A stretch of 13,425 nt of DNA from Ileibacterium sp. (lineage in GTDB: Bacteria > Bacillota_I > Bacilli_A > Erysipelotrichales > Erysipelotrichaceae). The DNA lies in the NCBI GenBank assembly GCA_021443945.1, contig JABUSF010000001.1:36960-50384 (forward strand). Reading direction: 5' to 3'. The position numbers were made by a program, and so were the translations under genes. A model generated the notes under the pieces. The model made no database searches. It saw only the letters and a list, made by a program, of their open reading frames with translations, and had not been told where the DNA came from. Positions within the stretch are counted from its first letter, which is position 1, and every line of letters starts with the position of its first letter. Shown here one piece after another: positions 1 to 5,117 of the stretch.

Positions 1-414
1 TTCAATCCAGACGAAGCAACAATTGCTGGACTCTGGTTCACAGGAAATAATACTGATCAATCAACATTCCGTATTAAAGGTTTAACTCCTGGAAACTATT
101 ATCTGAAAGAAGTTAAATCCCCAGACGGATATGCATTGTTAACTCAAGACATCGAAATCGTTGTTCATAACGATATGAAAGTAACGATCAACAGTAATAA
201 CGGTTATCCAAAAACTACTGGATCTGCAGAAGGTGAAATTTCCCAAATTGAAACTGAACCAATTCCTGTTTACAGCTTCGATGTTAAGAACGAATCCTAT
301 GAACTTCCAGAAACTGGAGGAGGATATGGATACCCGCATTATCTCCTCATGGGAATGATGCTCATGGCCCTTCCTGCAGGCTATATTATCAGCAGGAAAA
401 AAAGAATATTTTAG
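1..414 (+). CDS. C-terminal end of a large CnaB-domain LPETGG surface protein (partial, 5' end outside window)
   Basis: An open frame runs in from the left window edge and ends at TAG 412-414, so only the last 137 residues are present. The fragment carries the end of a CnaB/SpaA-like domain, with the typical E-box YYLKEVKSPDGY at fragment residues 33-44 (Glu37 is the candidate isopeptide catalyst). A spacer follows, then the sorting signal LPETGG at 102-107, a hydrophobic segment and the basic tail SRKKR. It aligns well with the C-terminus of the 1911-residue protein at 5118-10853: GLTPG[NE]Y[YF]L, then the spacer FDVKN[ET]SY just before the motif. It is therefore the tip or minor subunit of the upstream pilus module. 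It would be covalently attached through the threonine of LPETGG by the sortase at 2459. An internal TTG at 136 is not a start, because the frame is open upstream and encodes the E-box there. Confidence 0.9.
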   Translation, partial: FNPDEATIAGLWFTGNNTDQSTFRIKGLTPGNYYLKEVKSPDGYALLTQDIEIVVHNDMKVTINSNNGYPKTTGSAEGEISQIETEPIPVYSFDVKNESYELPETGGGYGYPHYLLMGMMLMALPAGYIISRKKRIF

Positions 415-415
415 T

Positions 416-462
416 CAAATACGGTAAGGAGCTGTTCCATAAAACAGCTCCAGGCCGATTTG
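416..462 (+). promoter_or_regulatory. Intercistronic two-tier RNA hairpin, copy 1
   Basis: The element begins two bases after the adhesin stop. The outer stem pairs 416-424 (CAAATACGG, A421 bulged) with 455-462 (CCGATTTG). The inner stem is a perfect 9 bp pairing of GGAGCTGTT (428-436) with AACAGCTCC (443-451) around a 6-nt loop. No T-run follows, so it is not a standard terminator. The same outer stem recurs in the second adhesin-pilin gap at 10855-10889 with an unrelated inner stem. I infer a role in mRNA processing, stability or translation of the downstream pilin. Confidence 0.7.
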
Positions 463-473
463 AAATACAGAAA

Positions 474-491
474 CATTTCATATAAGAAATG
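474..491 (+). promoter_or_regulatory. Small hairpin just upstream of the pilin A ribosome binding site
   Basis: CATTTC (474-479) and GAAATG (486-491) form a 6 bp stem with the loop ATATAA, four bases before the GAAAGG ribosome binding site (495-500). A shorter equivalent, CATTT (10895-10899) with AAATG (10910-10914), precedes the ribosome binding site of pilin B. The stem is AT-rich and weak, so its function is uncertain. Confidence 0.35.
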
Positions 492-508
492 AAAGAAAGG
501 TAAAAAGT

Positions 509-2383
509 ATGAAATACGCTCGGAGATTTATCCCAATCGCTGCTGCTGCTGTCACAGCAATGGCAACAGTAACCCCTGCCTTAGCCACAAAAATGCCTGA
601 TGACCATTCAGGTGAAGGCTCTATCACAGTTGAAAAAGGTTTAGCTGGCACAACTTACGATGCCTATAAAATCTTTGATCTGACCATCGGTGATGATGGA
701 GCAACTTCCTACACTTACACTGCTAGTAATACTGACACTCCAAAATTACTTGATAGTTTCGTAACTGGTGGAACTTACTTTGATGTAGAACAGATCGGTG
801 ATACTAACGTTTGGAATGTAAAAGGCGTTAAAAAAGATTCTAATGGAAAAGATTTATACACTGGTCTTCAGCTCGGTGCAGAACTTAGAAAAGTAATTGT
901 GGGTTCAGACGAAAAAGTTAAACAGCAATTCAAGGACGATTATGACTGGGTAAATGTTCCTGTTGAACCAGTAGCTGGAACTGATTATTACGCTGGAACA
1001 GTTTCAAATCTGCCACTTGGTTACTATGTTGTAACAAACGTTCTTAAAGACGATACGGCAAAACTTCAGGGTCTGCTTGAACTCACAATTACTGATACAA
1101 ACGGTGTTGTAAAAGACAAAAACGAACTTCCACCACTGGAAAAGAAAATTGATGAAACTGATTATAGCCAGACTACTGTTGTTCCAGTATTAAAAGATGG
1201 TGTATTCTACAACGTAGGTGATGTAGTTAAATACCGTGTTGAAAGTAAACTTCCAACAAAAATGGACTACACAAAATACATTTATCGTTTCTACGATACA
1301 CTGGATAAAGGTTTAACACTGCTCAAAGACGAAAACGGCAACTACAAAGTAACTGTTAAAGTAGATGATAAAGAGTTAACACAAGGTGTTGATTACGAAC
1401 TTGAATCTCACTTCACTGATAAAGATGGTAATAAGGTTGATCGTGAAACAAGCGATCACACGATGGCAGTAGACTTCACTGATGTTCTTGGCCATACAAT
1501 CGATCATCCACAAGCAAAAACAACTTCCTATGCCAATAAGTATGCTGACCAGGCAACTGTAGTTATTGAATACGAAGCTGTTGTTAATGAAGAAGCATTA
1601 CTTGAAAAAACAGAACCTAACACTGTAACATTAGACTTCTCCAACAACCCTGGCAATGAAGACGATTACGATACTGAAGAAGACCACACTAATGTTTATG
1701 ACATTGATATTCTGATCAACAAAGTTAATAAAGAAAAACAGACATTAGCTGGTGCAAGCTTTGCTCTGTACAGAGTAATTGATGAAGCTGCTGGTACAAA
1801 AGAATATTACACTCTGGATGGTATTACTACACCAACAGCTGGAACTAAGAAGGGCAATGAAGGACGTGTTTGGCTGACTCAAGCAGAATATGATGCTGTA
1901 AAAACTAAATTTAACAATGGCGTTACTACTAAAGATGTAACTGACGTTATTCAGACTACTGGTGCTGATGGAAAACTGAACTTCTCCGGACTTGGTAAAG
2001 GAACATACTACATTGAAGAAGTTAAAGCTCCTAACGGCTACAATCTGCTGACTGGACCAATCGAAGTTAAAGTCATCCCAGTATATGACAGTGCAGATGA
2101 AACTAAGCTGATTTACAAGAGTGAAGGTGTTACAGACTACTCTCGCGTTGAATTCAAAATGCCAGGTTCTACCCAGGCTGAAGTTGTACCAATGGCAGAA
2201 CATAAAGAAGAAGGCAACCCATCTACTCAGCTTGAAGCTGAATCCAAAGTAGAGAACAGCTCTGGTGAACTGCCAGAAACTGGTGGTATGGGAACTACTA
2301 TCCTGACTACTGCTGGTGTTGCTCTGATGGGTGGAGCATTCATTATCCTCGTTACTAAAAAACGCGTTAATGAAAACAAATAA
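509..2383 (+). CDS. Major pilin A: isopeptide-forming fimbrial shaft subunit, LPETGG-anchored
   Basis: This is a 624-residue secreted pilin. The ATG at 509 follows GAAAGG (495-500) with 8-nt spacing. The signal peptide is residues 1-27, with a basic start, a hydrophobic core and an ALA cleavage motif. A SpaA-like N-terminal domain follows (about 37-200), then a D2 fimbrial isopeptide domain (about 215-400; 'VGDVVKYRVESKLP', 'NTVTLDFSNN'), then a CnaB domain (about 400-525) with E-box YYIEEVKAPNGY at 500-511. LPETGG is at 588-593, followed by a hydrophobic stretch and a KKRVNENK tail. This order is typical of class C sortase substrates that polymerise into the shaft. No classic YPKN pilin motif is visible; Lys204 in KDKN, at the D1/D2 border, is my candidate for the linking lysine because pilin B has DKN at the same place. 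No proline codon is CCG, whereas the neighbouring sortase uses CCG for 5 of 11, which fits high expression. Confidence 0.93.
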   Translation: MKYARRFIPIAAAAVTAMATVTPALATKMPDDHSGEGSITVEKGLAGTTYDAYKIFDLTIGDDGATSYTYTASNTDTPKLLDSFVTGGTYFDVEQIGDTNVWNVKGVKKDSNGKDLYTGLQLGAELRKVIVGSDEKVKQQFKDDYDWVNVPVEPVAGTDYYAGTVSNLPLGYYVVTNVLKDDTAKLQGLLELTITDTNGVVKDKNELPPLEKKIDETDYSQTTVVPVLKDGVFYNVGDVVKYRVESKLPTKMDYTKYIYRFYDTLDKGLTLLKDENGNYKVTVKVDDKELTQGVDYELESHFTDKDGNKVDRETSDHTMAVDFTDVLGHTIDHPQAKTTSYANKYADQATVVIEYEAVVNEEALLEKTEPNTVTLDFSNNPGNEDDYDTEEDHTNVYDIDILINKVNKEKQTLAGASFALYRVIDEAAGTKEYYTLDGITTPTAGTKKGNEGRVWLTQAEYDAVKTKFNNGVTTKDVTDVIQTTGADGKLNFSGLGKGTYYIEEVKAPNGYNLLTGPIEVKVIPVYDSADETKLIYKSEGVTDYSRVEFKMPGSTQAEVVPMAEHKEEGNPSTQLEAESKVENSSGELPETGGMGTTILTTAGVALMGGAFIILVTKKRVNENK

Positions 2384-2402
2384 TTAAACAACTCATAGTT
2401 TT

Positions 2403-2436
2403 AATCCCTGGCTTTATGGGGCCAGGGATTTTTTTT
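2403..2436 (+). terminator. Intrinsic terminator between pilin A and its sortase
   Basis: AATCCCTGGC (2403-2412) pairs perfectly with GCCAGGGATT (2421-2430), giving a 10 bp stem with an 8-nt loop and a T-run at 2429-2436. It lies 20 bases after the pilin stop and 23 bases before the sortase start. It should end most transcripts after the pilin and leave partial read-through for the sortase. The second module has a terminator in the same position. Confidence 0.9.
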
Positions 2437-2458
2437 AGAAAGAAAAGGTTTTACGCTT

Positions 2459-3328
2459 ATGAAGAAGAAGAAAAAAATAGATATTTCCACAGTTTTGCTG
2501 CTGGGTATATTTTTGATTGGATTTGGTCTGATCATTTATCCTCCGTTTGCAAACTGGTGGAACCAGGATCATGCTGCAAAAGTCATCTCTTCTTACGATG
2601 AGTCGATTTCACGCATGAACCAGGAGAAAATCAATCAGGAGCTTGAAAAAGCCCAAAAATTCAATGAGCAGTTATGGACCTATTTCTTTCCTTTAAAGGA
2701 TGAAGAAGCACTGAAGGATTACAATGATATTCTGAATATTAATGGGGATGGTGTAATTGGATCCATTACCATCGATAAAATCAATGTAAATCTGCCGATT
2801 TACCATGGCACGAGTGCGGAAGTTTTAAATACGGCTGTAGGTCATCTGGAAGGAACTTCATTCCCGACAGGCGATATTGATACCCATTGTGTCTTATCTG
2901 CACACCGCGGACTTCCAAGCGCTCTACTGTTTACGAATCTGGATGCCTTAAGAGAAGGGGATGTTTTCGTATTGAACGTCCTGAATAAGAAACAGTATTA
3001 TGAGGTGGATCAGATTCGAATTGTAAAGCCGAGTCAAGTAGAAGAACTGTATCTTCAAAAAGGCAAAACATACGTCACTCTTCTGACCTGTACACCTTAT
3101 GGAATAAACTCAGAGCGGCTCCTTGTACGAGGCCATTTAGTTGATGCTCCTCCGGGAGAACTGGTATCAGAGGCGGTAGAGCTGGATTCTCTGATCCTTT
3201 CACCATTGCTGTTTGTTCTTCTTGTTGTTCTCCTGCTGGTAGCTTTGTGGAAATATGATAAGAATAAGAAGATTCATCGTGAAAAAATCACAGAAGATTT
3301 AATTGGTACGGAAGATGATTCTAAATAG
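2459..3328 (+). CDS. srtC: Class C (pilus) sortase A
   Basis: This is a 289-residue membrane-bound transpeptidase that should polymerise pilin A and attach the neighbouring LPETGG adhesin. The N-terminal membrane segment is about residues 10-28. The sortase core shows GxIxIDKINVNLPIYHGTS (about 101-119), catalytic His149 in LSAHRGLPS, catalytic Cys211 in LLTCTPYG and the active-site Arg220 nine residues later. A second hydrophobic segment (about 246-264) and a charged tail follow; this C-terminal membrane segment is typical of class C. The start ATG follows AAAAGG with about 10-nt spacing. The lid region before the core (about 75-93) has no Asp-Pro-aromatic motif, which is unusual for the class. 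A terminator precedes the gene, so expression probably depends on read-through from pilin A. An overlapping ATG at 2416 in another frame lies within the terminator and is not used. Confidence 0.95.
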   Translation: MKKKKKIDISTVLLLGIFLIGFGLIIYPPFANWWNQDHAAKVISSYDESISRMNQEKINQELEKAQKFNEQLWTYFFPLKDEEALKDYNDILNINGDGVIGSITIDKINVNLPIYHGTSAEVLNTAVGHLEGTSFPTGDIDTHCVLSAHRGLPSALLFTNLDALREGDVFVLNVLNKKQYYEVDQIRIVKPSQVEELYLQKGKTYVTLLTCTPYGINSERLLVRGHLVDAPPGELVSEAVELDSLILSPLLFVLLVVLLLVALWKYDKNKKIHREKITEDLIGTEDDSK

Positions 3329-3492
3329 CTTGTATTCTTTTCACCTTTCCTGAAGAAGCCATTTTTGGATTCCTAGAAGCACCACAATAATCATTCGATA
3401 TTTTGCGGCGGCATTATTTCGAAAACGATTAAAAGGATTGAATCATTTAGCTCTTTTCTGTGACTTGCTTCTTTCGCAATAATTGATTTTTT

Positions 3493-3533
3493 AAAGGCTG
3501 CGTTCCGATTTTGACGATCGGGATGCAGCCTTT
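3493..3533 (+). terminator. Strong intrinsic terminator ending the first pilus operon
   Basis: A 17 bp stem pairs 3493-3509 (starts AAAGGCTGC) with 3517-3533 (ends GCAGCCTTT), with two G·T wobbles and a 7-nt loop. A T-rich tract follows (CTTGTTTGTTTC). It lies 164 bases after the sortase A stop and should separate the two pilus operons. Confidence 0.88.
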
Positions 3534-3557
3534 CTTGTTTGTTTCGGTAGTTTATAT

Positions 3558-3586
3558 TTGGGCTGTGATCCGCGGCAAAATATAGA
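3558..3586 (+). promoter_or_regulatory. Candidate sigma-A-type promoter (weak)
   Basis: TTGGGC (3558-3563) and TATAGA (3581-3586) are separated by 17 bp, just downstream of the terminator. The match to consensus is only moderate. If used, it would give a leader of about 420 nt before the gene at 4013. Confidence 0.22.
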
Positions 3587-3869
3587 AATCATTAATCTTG
3601 TTAACAACTCTTCATGTTCTGTTCCTGATTCTTACTTGTTTGTTTCACTTCCATTAATTGTTTTGAAACCTTCTTTTTAACTCTTTGTTTAACCTTTCTT
3701 TTGCTTTAATTTCGAAACGTTCGATCTCTTTTTAAGATGTTTTAAATGTGTGTAAAAAAAACCCTTTCAGAATTGAAAATTGTGTTTTGACGAGACGAAA
3801 GTGTGCAATTTCAGTAAAATATCAATTCATATGACTGTAAAATCACACAAAAAAGACAATATCTAAAAA

Positions 3870-3896
3870 TTGGACGATTCGAACTAAAAATATAAC
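3870..3896 (+). promoter_or_regulatory. Candidate promoter nearer the second operon (weak)
   Basis: TTGGAC (3870-3875) and TATAAC (3891-3896) are separated by 15 bp, which is shorter than optimal. The leader to the gene at 4013 would be about 110 nt. A TTCGAA hexamer lies in the spacer (3878-3883), where a regulator could act. Confidence 0.25.
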
Positions 3897-3971
3897 GAGC
3901 AAAAATGTGTGCTCACCTTTAGTCTATTGATTGTTGTTTTACAACCTTGCCACACAACAGGTTTGAACTGA

Positions 3972-3989
3972 GCTTTTTTCGCTTTTTTC
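3972..3989 (+). repeat. Tandem 9-bp repeat with T6 runs in the leader
   Basis: GCTTTTTTC occurs twice in a row, ending 11 bases before the AAGGA ribosome binding site of the next gene. It is a short, slippage-prone sequence; a regulatory effect is speculative. Confidence 0.6.
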
Positions 3990-4012
3990 GAATCACATGG
4001 AAGGATGGTTAT

Positions 4013-4387
4013 ATGACTGATAAAGAGTTTCGAATGCTCAATCGAAGAGATCTGATTGAGATTATCTATCAGCTCCAGCATGAGCATGTTTCCACCCAGA
4101 AGGAGATTGAGAACCTGGAGAGGATCATTCATCAGAATTTGATTCCTGATGAAACAGAAGTGAATCTTCAGGTTCTGGCAGACCAGTATGAGCAGACCAT
4201 GAGTAAGGTCTCCCTGGAGTTACAGGGTACTCTGGTTTATCTTCAGGATTTTCTGAACCAGTGTTATGCAGAACTGCTTCTTGCAGCAAAAGCATCCACA
4301 TTGGAAGAATGCGTTAGTCAGATTGAGAACACTGCACTGGCCATTGGTAAAATGGCCGGAAGCGTAAATCAGGAGACAGATGCCTAA
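4013..4387 (+). CDS. Small helical/coiled-coil protein of unknown function, coupled to signal peptidase
   Basis: This is a 124-residue, almost wholly helical, charged protein with no signal peptide and no membrane segment, so probably cytoplasmic. The N-terminal part (MTDKEFRMLNRRDLIEIIYQ) resembles, from memory, short 'RRDLLEIL' helices in small proteins near pilus signal peptidases in gut Bacillota; I cannot confirm this by search. Heptad-like helices span about residues 18-45, followed by a second helical part (about 52-115). I chose ATG 4013 because AAGGA lies 7 nt upstream; an in-frame TTG at 3947 has no ribosome binding site. Its stop TAA shares one base with the next ATG (TAATG), so translation is probably coupled to the signal peptidase. 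I infer a cytoplasmic partner of that peptidase or an assembly factor, not an enzyme. Confidence 0.8.
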   Translation: MTDKEFRMLNRRDLIEIIYQLQHEHVSTQKEIENLERIIHQNLIPDETEVNLQVLADQYEQTMSKVSLELQGTLVYLQDFLNQCYAELLLAAKASTLEECVSQIENTALAIGKMAGSVNQETDA

Positions 4388-5103
4388 TGAAAACCTCTGG
4401 AGAAAAACAGAAGAAAAAAGCCCGCAGCAGAGCGCTTGTTCTGCTGGAGGACTTGAAAGACAGTATTCAAATTGCTTTCGCTAGGATGTCATTCTGGAAA
4501 AAGAAAGAAAAAGTAAACCTGGATCCAACAAAGGCGCTGACTCTTCCATCTATTGAACAGGTAGAGCAAGAGCGTAAACGCCTTGGGCGAACCAACCTTT
4601 ACACCACCGAGCTGCTGAAGACAACTTCTATCCTGATTGTCGCTGCAGCAGGGGCTGTACTTATTGCCACGTTATATCTGCCAGTGCTGCAGGTTAAGGG
4701 TGACAGTATGGATCCGACTCTGGCCAATCAGGATGTAATCCTGCTTCAGAAAACCCGTGACTTTAAAACGGGTGAACTTGTCGGGTTTCATCAGGATGGG
4801 AAAATCCTGCTGAAACGTGTCATCGGAGGTCCAGGTGACTACATCAATATGGATGATGAAGGAAACGTGTATGTGAACGGTACGTTGCTGGATGAACCTT
4901 ATGTCGCAGAAAAAAGTGTCGGCGAGTGCGATATTAAGTTCCCGTATCAGGTACCGGAAAGTTCCTACTTCGTAATGGGAGATCACCGTTCTGTATCTAT
5001 TGATTCCAGAACGAGTTCCATTGGATGCATTCCATATGACAAAATTATTGGCCGGGTTCGGTTAAGGATCTGGCCGCTACAGGATATTTCAGTTGTTTCA
5101 TAG
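4387..5103 (+). CDS. lepB: Type I signal peptidase of the pilus operon
   Basis: This 238-residue membrane serine protease removes signal peptides from exported proteins on the outer face of the membrane. Visible motifs are GDSMDPTL with nucleophile Ser107, KRVIGGPGD with general base Lys143, and GDHRSVSIDSR (198-208), which matches the conserved box E. The catalytic dyad is intact, unlike some streptococcal pilus SipA proteins reported to act as chaperones. A single membrane segment lies at about 77-98. It is preceded by an unusually long, basic N-terminal cytoplasmic stretch of about 76 residues; many Gram-positive signal peptidases have far shorter ones. Translation starts within the stop codon of the previous gene, and the giant adhesin starts 15 bp after its stop. 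The likely job is dedicated processing of the adhesin and pilin B. Confidence 0.93.
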   Translation: MKTSGEKQKKKARSRALVLLEDLKDSIQIAFARMSFWKKKEKVNLDPTKALTLPSIEQVEQERKRLGRTNLYTTELLKTTSILIVAAAGAVLIATLYLPVLQVKGDSMDPTLANQDVILLQKTRDFKTGELVGFHQDGKILLKRVIGGPGDYINMDDEGNVYVNGTLLDEPYVAEKSVGECDIKFPYQVPESSYFVMGDHRSVSIDSRTSSIGCIPYDKIIGRVRLRIWPLQDISVVS

Positions 5104-5117
5104 AGAAAGGAGGTTTT

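Larger units (their letters stand above)
3329..4012. other. Gene-free region between the two pilus operons; probable control region
   Basis: About 680 bp without a convincing gene on either strand. It holds a strong terminator (3493-3533) and two weak promoter candidates (3558-3586 and 3870-3896). From about 3600 to 3735 the + strand is pyrimidine-rich. There is an inverted repeat TCGAA-ACG-TTCGA at 3712-3724, an A8 run at 3754-3761 and a tandem 9-mer at 3972-3989. Four copies of the hexamer TTCGAA occur here (3418, 3711, 3878, 3987), with a fifth at 4029 inside the next gene. A GAGCA/TGCTC pairing (about 3898-3914) could form in the leader. I recognise no known riboswitch, tRNA or T-box. Confidence 0.6.

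Noticed and set aside
428..451. Perfect 9 bp hairpin after the first adhesin considered as a terminator
   Set aside because: No T-run follows it, and it sits within a larger structure repeated before pilin B, so a regulatory or processing role fits better.
1745..2203. Antisense open frame of 152 codons inside pilin A
   Set aside because: It lies opposite the strongly supported CnaB domain and has a composition typical of a reverse-strand shadow.
2416..2601. Small forward open frame overlapping the start of sortase A
   Set aside because: Its ATG lies in the terminator loop, it has no ribosome binding site, and the sortase frame with full family motifs occupies the same DNA.
3947..4012. TTG start giving the small helical protein 22 extra residues
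   Set aside because: No ribosome binding site precedes TTG 3947, while ATG 4013 has AAGGA 7 nt upstream.
3884..4132. Antisense open frame across the leader and small protein
   Set aside because: No motif, no good start signal, and it overlaps the coupled forward gene.
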